NCBI RefSeq assembly: GCF_000156235.1
Contig: NZ_DS996809.1
Location: forward strand, 62,001 to 126,000
From: Pseudovibrio sp000156235
Lineage (GTDB): Bacteria; Pseudomonadota; Alphaproteobacteria; Rhizobiales; Stappiaceae
DNA: 64,000 nt
Reading direction: 5' to 3'
Position numbers and translations under genes: made by a program. How positions within the stretch are numbered: position 1 is the first letter of the stretch; every line of letters starts with the position of its first letter. The notes below the pieces were generated by a model. That model did no database searches. It had not been told where the DNA came from and saw nothing but the letters and a program-made list of their open reading frames with translations. Of this stretch, positions 35,559 through 42,115 are shown in pieces.

Positions 35559-36890
35559 TTAGGCGCTGAAGTTCAGCAGTTTGTAGGCATCAAAATCCAT
35601 GATGCCGCCGCCGACACGTTTGGTGATGTAAAACAGTACGTTCGGCTTGCTGGTGTATGGGTCGCGCAGTACGGAGATGCCGACACGGTCCACCACCATG
35701 TAACCGCGGTGGAAGTCACCAAACGCGATGGCATAAGGGTCAGAGCCCGCTGTCATATCTGGCATGTGTTCTGCCTCTGTGACCGGAAAGCCCATGAGGC
35801 TTGGATCAGCACCGGCGGATGCTGGTGGCTGCCAGAGGTAGTTACCCTGCCCGTCTTTCAGCTTACGGATGGCGGCCTGCGTTCTGCGGTTGAAGAGGAA
35901 GCGGGCATTGCGGCGGATGGCGGTTTTGACGCCGTAGATCAGCGAGATCAGCAGATCTCCGCCATTAGAGGAGGGAAACGCACCTGCCTCACCGGTCTTG
36001 ATGGAGCCAATGGAAAGGCCGGTGTCATCCAGTGAGCCATGGATGGTGCCTTTGAGCAGGCCTTGCGGCTGGCTGGTGCCATTGCCGTTGATGAAGGCGG
36101 CAGACTCTTTTTCCGCAAAGACGGTTTCCACTTCTTCTGCCAGAATTTCGCCGATGTTGACGGCGGCATCATCCAGCAAGGTCTGGGTGACGGCAGGAAG
36201 GGTCGACAGCTCAAAGATCTTCACTTCCCGCATTTCGAACTTCATGGCGTTTGTTGGCGTGCTGCGGGCATCGGTTTCGCCTTCCCAGTCTGCATCTGGA
36301 TTGGCAGAAACGATGGGGCGGCGATAGGAGGAGCCGGAGATTTTGCGGTTGGAGGCGATTGAGCGGATGGGCGATAGCGCTGTGATGCGGCGCAGGATGT
36401 CTGTTTCCAGCTGCTCCGGCACCAGATACCCGCCATCAGCGGCTGTGCCAGAGGACATGGCTTTCTGTTCCAGCGTTTTCAGGCGGCTTTCCTGCCCCTC
36501 ACGCATATAGGTTTCAAAGGCGGATTTGTGTTCTACCTCCGCCGTTGGACTGCTACCAGCATCCGGCGCAGATCGCGGCAGGCGCTGGGATTTCAGCTGA
36601 AGTTCGTTGAGATGGCGCAGCTGGCCATCGATGATCTCGTCCAATCGGGCCAGTTTTTCGTCCAGCAGGACGTCTGAACCGGACTTTTGCTCCAGCTCGG
36701 CCAAACGCACGTCATTTGTCTGAGTATACTCAGAATAAGCATGATTGAGCTGATCGAAGCTGTCAGAACGCCCCATAGCAGAAGCAAACTGCCCTGTTGC
36801 GGAGCCGGAAATTATGGGTTCCGCTGATTTTCCTGCAGCTTCTCTGGCGAAGTCTTTGGTTTCCAATGCTGGATTGCATGTGCTTTTCAT
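35559..36890 (-). CDS. GTA g5, HK97-family major capsid protein
   Basis: The 443-residue protein has an N-terminal helical scaffold (delta) region of about 130 residues that the prohead protease should remove, then the HK97 fold with GGYLVPEQLETDILRRI, SYRRPIVSANPDADW, DDAAVNIGEILAEEVETVFAEKE, AFINGNGTSQPQGLL and a late YMVVDRVGISVLRDPYT. It is the shell subunit. AAGGA lies 10 bp upstream of its ATG, after the hairpin in the spacer. Confidence 0.96.
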   Translation of the reverse strand: MKSTCNPALETKDFAREAAGKSAEPIISGSATGQFASAMGRSDSFDQLNHAYSEYTQTNDVRLAELEQKSGSDVLLDEKLARLDEIIDGQLRHLNELQLKSQRLPRSAPDAGSSPTAEVEHKSAFETYMREGQESRLKTLEQKAMSSGTAADGGYLVPEQLETDILRRITALSPIRSIASNRKISGSSYRRPIVSANPDADWEGETDARSTPTNAMKFEMREVKIFELSTLPAVTQTLLDDAAVNIGEILAEEVETVFAEKESAAFINGNGTSQPQGLLKGTIHGSLDDTGLSIGSIKTGEAGAFPSSNGGDLLISLIYGVKTAIRRNARFLFNRRTQAAIRKLKDGQGNYLWQPPASAGADPSLMGFPVTEAEHMPDMTAGSDPYAIAFGDFHRGYMVVDRVGISVLRDPYTSKPNVLFYITKRVGGGIMDFDAYKLLNFSA

Positions 36891-36914
36891 AGGACTATTT
36901 TCCTTGAATTAGAT

Positions 36915-36950
36915 AATAAAAAACTGCGGAGCCAAACGGACACCACAGTT
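36915..36950 (-). terminator. Intrinsic terminator inside the GTA operon, g4-g5 spacer
   Basis: The minus RNA folds AACTGTGG / CCGCAGTT (8 bp, one G-U) with a 13-base loop and continues TTTTATT. It lies in the 84-bp spacer between the protease and capsid genes, so it should limit transcription of capsid and tail genes unless read through. Confidence 0.7.
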
Positions 36951-36974
36951 CGTCGGTTCAGAATAAAAGGATCG

Positions 36975-37400
36975 TCAGGAGACGACGGTCAGCCGCGCAG
37001 ATGGAAGCAGAGGGAACGTGACCAGCGAGATCTCCCAGAGATCGACTGCCAGTACATCCCGTCTGCCGGTTTTGCTGTTGCGCTGGGCGCGGCGGGTTTT
37101 GAAGCCAATGGACAGCCCATCCAAAATACCTGCCTGCACCATGGCAATGGCCTGTCTCCCCTGTGCGATCCCTGGATAGAGCAGCCCTTTGACAAAGAGG
37201 CCGATGCCGTCTTCCTGAATATGCAGCCACTTGCCGATGGGGTGTGCCGGGTCATGCTGCCAGAGCATTTTCACATCCGAGAGCTTTTGTTTTTGTAAGG
37301 TGGTGTGAAATGCACCTTTGCGCATAACATCCCCGCCCTGATCGCTCAGCTCAAACCGGCTGGCATAACCCTCAATGGCGATGGGGTGATCTGTGTTCAA
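36975..37400 (-). CDS. GTA g4, HK97-family prohead protease
   Basis: The likely start is TTG at 37400, behind a full AAAGGAGG at 8-base spacing; a longer frame to 37598 lies over another gene. The 141-residue protein has the serine-protease features IEGYASRFELSDQGGDVMRKGAF, the His in WQHDPAHPIGKW, and the Ser in LDGLSIGF. It cuts the capsid scaffold region. It follows g3.5 by 25 bp. Confidence 0.88.
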   Translation of the reverse strand: MNTDHPIAIEGYASRFELSDQGGDVMRKGAFHTTLQKQKLSDVKMLWQHDPAHPIGKWLHIQEDGIGLFVKGLLYPGIAQGRQAIAMVQAGILDGLSIGFKTRRAQRNSKTGRRDVLAVDLWEISLVTFPLLPSARLTVVS

Positions 37401-37425
37401 ATTGCTTGCCTCCTTTAGTGAACTA

Positions 37426-37608
37426 TCAGTTGTTGTTTTTGTTAGTCCTGTTGATGCCTTCTGCCTTCGCCGCACGACGTTCTGCCAGCGCTCCGGCAAG
37501 GGCCTGCGTGAAGGTGGCAAAGGTTTGTGCTGGCGGTTCTGTGCGCCGCTCGGTGAGCTGTTGCTTTCGCTCCTCCGGTGCAGCAGCTGCTTTGTCATTT
37601 TGAGTCAA
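37426..37608 (-). CDS. GTA g3.5-like small protein
   Basis: The 60-residue, highly charged Ala/Glu/Arg-rich protein starts with TTG behind GAGGGAAG. A small gene lies at this place (between portal and protease) in the Rhodobacter GTA cluster as well. Function is unknown to me; position and tight packing are the main evidence. Confidence 0.6.
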   Translation of the reverse strand: MTQNDKAAAAPEERKQQLTERRTEPPAQTFATFTQALAGALAERRAAKAEGINRTNKNNN

Positions 37609-37659
37609 GAGCTTCCCTCAAACCATTTATGTCAGCTCAACATTTTCTGTGCGTATGTT

Positions 37660-37848
37660 TCAGACATCCATGCGCAGCAGTTGGTTGAGTTTTTCCAGTT
37701 CGCACATGAACTCCTCAAAGCGGCGATTGAACCGGATGACCTGTTTCAGTGCCCATAGAAGCATGGAGGTGGACGTGCCTGCCCAGGCACCAAGCACCAC
37801 ATGGGCAAGATCTCCTTTTGCGGCGAGTGCTGTCATTAACTCACTCAT
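37660..37848 (-). CDS. GTA-cluster small membrane-type protein after the portal gene
   Basis: From the ATG behind GGAGGGCGCGG, overlapping the portal stop by 8 bp, it is 62 residues: a hydrophobic segment (HVVLGAWAGTSTSMLLWALKQVI) then a charged coil (FNRRFEEFMCELEKLNQLL). It occupies the slot of RCAP_rcc01685-type head-formation proteins or the DUF6107 proteins of rhizobia; which it matches cannot be settled here. Confidence 0.65.
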   Translation of the reverse strand: MSELMTALAAKGDLAHVVLGAWAGTSTSMLLWALKQVIRFNRRFEEFMCELEKLNQLLRMDV

Positions 37849-39019
37849 CCGCGCCCTCCGCGCCGTAGCCCACGGCCGTGCGTTTTTCATCGCGGCTGAG
37901 GAAGTCAGCGGTGGTGATGCGATCCCACAGTGCTTTGCGTTCCTGTGCCAATGCTTCGACAGCATCCAGATCCAACTCCAAGGTGATCTGCTCACTGTAA
38001 GCTCCCGAAAGCCAGTTGGAGAGTTCAGAGAGAACACGGGCAGCGAGTGGCACCACAGTCAGCCGCCAGAAAGCACGATTGGCCTCCTGATAATTGGCGT
38101 AGGTGTTGTCACCCGGAATGCCAAGCAGCATGGGCGGCACGCCGAAGGCCAGCGCGATCTCTCGGGCGGCCACGTTTTTCAGCTCGATGAAGTCCATATC
38201 CTTTGGTGACATGCCCATCTGCTTCCAATCCAGCCCACCTTCCAGCAACATGGGTCGGCCCGCATTGCGCGCACCCTGATAAGAGCTTTCCAGTTCTTCC
38301 TTGAGGCGGTGGAACTGGTCGTCGGTCATGTTCATGGCATCGCCTGCGCCATAGACTAGTGCGCCCGTTGGGCAAGCGGCGTTGTCCAGCAAGGACTTGT
38401 TCCAATCACCGGCGGCATTATGGATATCCAGCGCAACCTGCGCCGCCTCGATGGGGGCAAAGCCGTAGTGATCGTTAAGTGGGTTGAAGAGCTTGATGTG
38501 CAGGACAGGCTCAACCTTATCGCCCGCTACCTTGCGCAGCTCTACTTTGCGACCGGCCACCTGATATTCGTAGGCCTCCACCCAGCCCGCATCATCCACC
38601 AGCACCTTCATGCGATCAGGCCGCAAGGCGTGCAGCTCGCGCGGTTCGCCTTCCAGCGACACGGCCTCCACATAAGCATTGCCGGAGACCAGCAGGAAGC
38701 CGTAGAGCTCCTCCAGGAACGAGCGCCGTGTTTGTGTGGGGGTGGGCTGGTTCAGCAGGTCCATCAAAGGGTGCGTTTCCAGTTCCTCATCGCCAGCCTT
38801 GATAGTCAACGAGATATTCGCTGCACTTTCTGAAATGAGGCGGACACATCTGTAGGCGATAGTATTTCGTAAATATCCTTGATTTATAAGTGATTCATAG
38901 TTGCGCGGGGTCCAGACGGCCCCTTCACCAAACCGCATGAAGGCCACGGACTTTGCCCGTGATGCTTTCTGCTCCGCTGCTGGTGAAAAAACTGATTCAA
39001 GAAGTCTGCGTAACCCCAT
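37841..39019 (-). CDS. GTA g3, HK97-family portal protein
   Basis: The 392-residue protein has the portal signatures RNTIAYRCVRLISESAANI, HPLMDLLNQPTPTQTRRSFLEELYGFLLVSGNAYVE, HIKLFNPLNDHYGFAPIEAAQVALDIHNAAGDWNKSLLDNAACPTGAL and FGVPPMLLGIPGDNTYANYQEANRAFWR. It forms the dodecameric DNA channel. AAGGA lies upstream of the ATG. Confidence 0.96.
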   Translation of the reverse strand: MGLRRLLESVFSPAAEQKASRAKSVAFMRFGEGAVWTPRNYESLINQGYLRNTIAYRCVRLISESAANISLTIKAGDEELETHPLMDLLNQPTPTQTRRSFLEELYGFLLVSGNAYVEAVSLEGEPRELHALRPDRMKVLVDDAGWVEAYEYQVAGRKVELRKVAGDKVEPVLHIKLFNPLNDHYGFAPIEAAQVALDIHNAAGDWNKSLLDNAACPTGALVYGAGDAMNMTDDQFHRLKEELESSYQGARNAGRPMLLEGGLDWKQMGMSPKDMDFIELKNVAAREIALAFGVPPMLLGIPGDNTYANYQEANRAFWRLTVVPLAARVLSELSNWLSGAYSEQITLELDLDAVEALAQERKALWDRITTADFLSRDEKRTAVGYGAEGADE

Positions 39020-39138
39020 GAGATCAGAGTCCTTTTTGCTCTAACTTAATGTTTTGATTCAAGTAATCAGATCGCATAAGCAGCTGACTGTTCAGCCTGT
39101 CTTGAGAAACTGCTTTAGCTTTTGGCCTCGCGGATCTT

Positions 39139-39213
39139 TGTTCCGAAAACCGGCGCCCGCATTTCAGCAGTGCGCGCAGGTTTATTCCTCACAAACAGAT
39201 TCAAGTTTGCGAG
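39139..39213. repeat. Decayed palindromic repeat and hairpin in the g2-g3 spacer
   Basis: The 219-bp spacer between terminase and portal holds CCGAAAACCGGCGCCCGCATTT, a decayed copy of the palindrome family, and next to it a 9-bp inverted repeat (CTCACAAAC at 39188 / GTTTGCGAG at 39205, one G-U in the minus RNA) with an 8-base loop. The hairpin has no T run. No gene is seen in the spacer. Confidence 0.5.
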
Positions 39214-39238
39214 CTAACCTTTGATGCTATTGATGTTT

Positions 39239-40570
39239 TTAAAGATTGCGCAGGCGTGGTTTGCCTGTGGGGCGGCGGTTCAGTTCCGTGATCGCCCAGA
39301 CCAGTGCATCGAGCCTGTCCGGCGATTTTCCATTGCTCAAACCACCAGAACCGAAATCTGCAAGTTCATCTTCCAATTCCGGAAACACACCGCAGTGGTG
39401 CACGCGGCCCTGCTCATACAGCAGCGCTACGGGTTCCGCCCTGCGGCGTTTGCTTCTAGTGGCGTGGACGGATTTGACGGGCACACTGGCATCCACGCCT
39501 TCGATCACCTCGCGTACCATTTCCCCGCCCTGATTAACCTCCGCCAGCAGGCAGTCTGCTTCCAACTCATGATAGAGCCGGATGGCCTGATCTGCCCATG
39601 CAGCGGGGCGCAGGCCCTGGGCGGTTCTGTCTCGCAGGACGAACAGTTCAGCTGCTTCCGTTATGCCTGCCGCGATGATGCCACAGGCATCTGCCGATTT
39701 GCCTGATGTAGCAGGCGGATCGATGGCAACGACGATGCGCTTGAGCTCTGGTACGTGGCGGACGCGGTTCATCTCGAACCATTTGCGGGCGAACAAGGCG
39801 TCTTCGCGGTCTTCGATCAGCTCACCATCCAGCTCCTGCCTGCCTAATCGGGTACCGCCGTATCGCTCTGCCATTTGTTGCAGGAAGGCTTCGGCCAGAA
39901 AGGCGGCGTTGGACTTGGTGCCCGCTTTTGTCACCACCACTCGCTGATCCTGCAGCAGCATTTTCAGCAGTGGAGTGGATTTTGGCGTTGTGGTCACCAG
40001 CTGCTGCGGCTGCGTGCCAAGGCGCAGGCCGAACTGGAGCATGTCGAACGTCTCTGTTGCATTGCTCCACTTGCCCGCTTCATCACACCAGGCCGCATCG
40101 AACTGTGGGCCGCGTAGGGCCTCCGGATCCTCAGAGGAGAAGGCCCTCGCAATTGCACCGTTGGGCCATTCCAGACGACGGCGCGATGGGTTCCACTGTG
40201 GCTTTTGGTTGGGTGGATGCACGGCGAGCAGGCCGGAAATTCCTTCGATCATCACCTCCCGCACATCCGCATAGGTTTGTCCCACAAGTGCAATATTGCC
40301 AGCTGGTGGACCTGCCCATGGCTCGCCCGCAGTCTTACCTCGCACCCATTCTACCCCTGCTCTGGTTTTGCCTGCACCGCGCCCCCCCATGAGCAACCAT
40401 GTGGCCCAGTGGCCTTCTGGTGGGCGTTGATGGGCATGGGCAAAGACCTGCCAGTTATATTGAAGAAAGCTCAGTTCAGCTTGGCTCAGCGACGCGATGA
40501 ACTCATGAAGTTTGCCCTGCGCCACACAAGCTTGCAATGCGCTGCGAAAGCTGTTGTCGCATCTGGTCAT
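39239..40570 (-). CDS. GTA g2, large terminase (DNA packaging ATPase/nuclease)
   Basis: The protein is 443 residues. The ATPase has Walker A MGGRGAGKT near residue 62-69, Walker B with DEA near 163 (FDAAWCDEAGKW) and a coupling TTTPKS-type motif. The nuclease domain shows VVAIDPPATSGKSADACGII, LAEVNQGGEM and the late SPDRLDALVWA Asp. It packages host DNA into GTA heads. The start region overlaps g1; GTG or ATG at 40573/40570 both follow GAGGTG. Confidence 0.95.
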   Translation of the reverse strand: MTRCDNSFRSALQACVAQGKLHEFIASLSQAELSFLQYNWQVFAHAHQRPPEGHWATWLLMGGRGAGKTRAGVEWVRGKTAGEPWAGPPAGNIALVGQTYADVREVMIEGISGLLAVHPPNQKPQWNPSRRRLEWPNGAIARAFSSEDPEALRGPQFDAAWCDEAGKWSNATETFDMLQFGLRLGTQPQQLVTTTPKSTPLLKMLLQDQRVVVTKAGTKSNAAFLAEAFLQQMAERYGGTRLGRQELDGELIEDREDALFARKWFEMNRVRHVPELKRIVVAIDPPATSGKSADACGIIAAGITEAAELFVLRDRTAQGLRPAAWADQAIRLYHELEADCLLAEVNQGGEMVREVIEGVDASVPVKSVHATRSKRRRAEPVALLYEQGRVHHCGVFPELEDELADFGSGGLSNGKSPDRLDALVWAITELNRRPTGKPRLRNL

Positions 40571-41015
40571 CACTCACCTCTTCCGTGTTGTCCGCACCAT
40601 GGGCCTCTTGCAAATCAATCAGCATATCCAGCGTTTTGGCGAGGCTGGTGATTGCCTTTGCGGTGGCGTCCATCTCACCCGCTGCCGATTGTGGATCTCC
40701 GCTGAGCTTTTTCAGCTTGGCCTCCAGCGCGCTCACCTGTTTCTCAAAGGCAGTATAAAGACGAGCAATCAGGCGTTTGCGCTCTTCTGTTCCGGAGCTG
40801 GCCAGTTGCTGGGCCAGCTCCCACTTGCGCAGCCACCCTTCCCGTCTGATCTTGCTGGTGATGGTGCTGCTTGGCAGGCCAGTCTTGCGGGCGATATCAG
40901 CGATGGATATCGCCTCCTCTTCCACCATGCGGCGGACCACCTGCCAGACCTCTAACGGCACACGCAGCCGCGCTGCCTGTTCTTCATCCTCTTGAGGTTC
41001 CTGTTCCTCTGCCAT
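40503..41015 (-). CDS. GTA g1, small terminase-like protein with N-terminal HTH
   Basis: The 170-residue protein starts behind AAAGGAGGGGAG. It has an acidic N-terminus, a helix-turn-helix near residues 20-52 (AISIADIARKTGLPSSTITSKIRREGWLRK), a basic region (TEERKRLIARLYTAFEKQV) and a coiled-coil C-terminus. This is TerS architecture, and it lies first in the cluster, overlapping g2 by 68 bp. TerS chooses DNA and feeds the large terminase. Confidence 0.85.
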   Translation of the reverse strand: MAEEQEPQEDEEQAARLRVPLEVWQVVRRMVEEEAISIADIARKTGLPSSTITSKIRREGWLRKWELAQQLASSGTEERKRLIARLYTAFEKQVSALEAKLKKLSGDPQSAAGEMDATAKAITSLAKTLDMLIDLQEAHGADNTEEVSDDQMRQQLSQRIASLCGAGQTS

Positions 41016-41037
41016 CTCCCCTCCTTTAAATCAGCTC

Positions 41038-41082
41038 GCGTATCGTTCTCCGAAAACCGGCATCCACTTTTCGGCGATACGC
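41038..41082. repeat. Interspersed palindromic repeat, copy in the GTA leader
   Basis: A 45-bp element has 8-bp arms GCGTATCG / CGATACGC around CCGAAAACCGG...CCACTTTTCGG. It lies between the leader terminator and the g1 ribosome-binding site, so it is transcribed only if the terminator is passed. Confidence 0.78.
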
Positions 41083-41095
41083 TGTAATCAGGCAC

Positions 41096-41127
41096 AAAAA
41101 AAGCCGCCCGTTGAAACAAGGAGCAGC
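41096..41127 (-). terminator. Intrinsic terminator in the GTA leader, upstream of g1
   Basis: On the minus strand GCTGCTC / GGGCGGC (7 bp, two G-U) encloses an 11-base loop and is followed directly by seven T. It lies 80 bp before the g1 start and downstream of the promoter, so basal transcripts should end here. Confidence 0.82.
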
Positions 41128-41156
41128 TGGTCAGAACTTTAAAATGTCGTGCGATC

Positions 41157-41168
41157 AGAAAGCTGTAA
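41157..41168. repeat. 12-bp direct repeat, copy in the leader
   Basis: AGAAAGCTGTAA occurs here and again at 41329-41340, 172 bp apart, one downstream and one upstream of the GTA promoter. The leader copy forms the 3' side of the long hairpin. The pair may be a protein-binding site or chance. Confidence 0.4.
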
Positions 41169-41211
41169 GAGGCCTCGTCGGCGTCACTCACACTTTCTCT
41201 AGCATGCCAAA

Positions 41212-41240
41212 ACCCTATCAAAACAGCGGTGCGCTGTCAA
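41212..41240 (-). promoter_or_regulatory. Predicted sigma70 promoter of the GTA cluster
   Basis: The minus strand reads TTGACA (41240-41235), 17 bp, TAGGGT (41217-41212). It lies after the terminator of the preceding gene and before the structured leader of g1. The -35 box is a consensus match and the -10 is weak, which suits an activated promoter. Confidence 0.65.
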
Positions 41241-41328
41241 GATTATATTCCTAAGAGAAGCCACCCAAAGAGGCATGGACACTTATCCCCGTTTCACGTT
41301 AGGATCGAATTTGTTCAACTTTGAATAA

Positions 41329-41340
41329 AGAAAGCTGTAA
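41329..41340. repeat. 12-bp direct repeat, copy upstream of the GTA promoter
   Basis: This is the second AGAAAGCTGTAA. It lies about 90 bp upstream of the -35 box, a place where an activator or IHF could act from. No other support. Confidence 0.35.
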
Positions 41341-41357
41341 GGCTTTGATGGGACACT

Positions 41358-41389
41358 TAAAAAAGCGCAGAGCAATGTGGCCCTGCGCT
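41358..41389 (-). terminator. Intrinsic terminator of the YcgN-like gene
   Basis: A perfect 7-bp stem (AGCGCAG / CTGCGCT) with a 12-base loop is followed on the minus strand by TTTTTT. It lies about 80 bp past the upstream gene's stop and insulates the GTA promoter from it. Confidence 0.85.
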
Positions 41390-41470
41390 GGCTTTACAGT
41401 TTTTGAATTTCGACTTATTCCCGCTTCTCCCCTGTGGAGAAGTAATTGAAAATAAACGTATTTTGCAGGA

Positions 41471-41950
41471 TCAGTCTCTGGTATATTCCTCATCAGGCCA
41501 GTCGACGAGATAATTTTCGAACTCTTCTGGCTCCATTCCATCTTCGCTGATGGTTTTGTCTTTTACGGAGATTCCAGCGTCATGCACGCTCTGCGGATCT
41601 TTGGAGACAAGCGGATGCCACCAGTACAGGTCCCTGCCCTCACGGATTAGACGATACGCGCATGTTGGCGGTAACCATTTCAAAGTTCTTACAGTTTCCG
41701 GCGAAAGCTGAACGCAGTCGGGCACGGTGTCGAAGCGCCGTTCATAGTTTTTGCACCTACATGTGGTTCCATCAAGCAGAGTGCACGCGACGTTTGTCCA
41801 GTAGATTGCGCCAGTGTCCCAATCTTCCAGCTTGTTCAGGCAGCAGCGTCCACATCCATCACAGAGGCTTTCCCATTCTTCATGGGTCATCTCATCAAGG
41901 GTTTTGGTCTGCCAGAAAGGGCGGTGACTCTCAGAGTTTACGGATACCAT
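41471..41950 (-). CDS. YcgN/UPF0260-type cysteine-cluster protein
   Basis: The 159-residue protein has the family's FWQTKTLDEMTHEEWESLCDGCGRCCLNKLED start with the Cys cluster CDGCGRCC and later Cys in ACTLLDGTTCRCKNYERR and PDCVQLSP, a likely metal or Fe-S site. Function is unknown. It is monocistronic, divergent from the PBP gene. Confidence 0.9.
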   Translation of the reverse strand: MVSVNSESHRPFWQTKTLDEMTHEEWESLCDGCGRCCLNKLEDWDTGAIYWTNVACTLLDGTTCRCKNYERRFDTVPDCVQLSPETVRTLKWLPPTCAYRLIREGRDLYWWHPLVSKDPQSVHDAGISVKDKTISEDGMEPEEFENYLVDWPDEEYTRD

Positions 41951-42006
41951 TTATGTCGTTCTCATTGCAAAATTCCGATGGGAATATCGCGAGTAGGTCA
42001 TTTTGA

Positions 42007-42040
42007 AGCGTCTTCTTTTCCGAAATTTCGGAAATACGCT
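42007..42040. repeat. Reduced palindromic repeat between the YcgN-like and PBP genes
   Basis: AGCG...CGCT arms enclose a perfect 16-bp palindrome, TTCCGAAATTTCGGAA (42018-42033). It looks like the palindromic family with the middle ACCGG...CCACTT part lost. It lies in the divergent promoter region. Confidence 0.5.
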
Positions 42041-42115
42041 GCGCTTAGTTCTTCGGTTTGGTTCATTGTCCCCCTTGCGTATTCAGGGGTGTGACCGGTA
42101 CTACGGGTAATCAGT

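Larger units (their letters stand above)
41096..41205 (-). ncRNA. Predicted structured leader RNA (or small RNA) before the GTA genes
   Basis: From the predicted start near 41205 the RNA folds at once into a long hairpin: AGAAAG-TGTGAG at 41198-41187 pairs with CTTACA-g-CTTTCT at 41169-41157 (12 bp, one G-U, one bulged G), with a small GCC/GGC top. A single-stranded stretch and the intrinsic terminator follow. It could be a cis leader that controls read-through or a free small RNA of about 110 nt. I do not recognise it as a known family. Confidence 0.6.

Noticed and set aside
36975..37598. 207-residue form of the GTA protease
   Set aside because: The extra N-terminus lies over the g3.5 gene in another frame, and a full Shine-Dalgarno precedes TTG at 37400.
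26542..41015. Functional prophage
   Set aside because: No integrase, repressor, replication or lysis genes, no att-like direct repeats at the ends, and the gene order is that of a GTA.
40952..41221. 89-residue minus-strand frame through the GTA leader
   Set aside because: It runs through the hairpin, terminator and palindromic repeat and overlaps g1; no ribosome site or family. It is explained by the leader.
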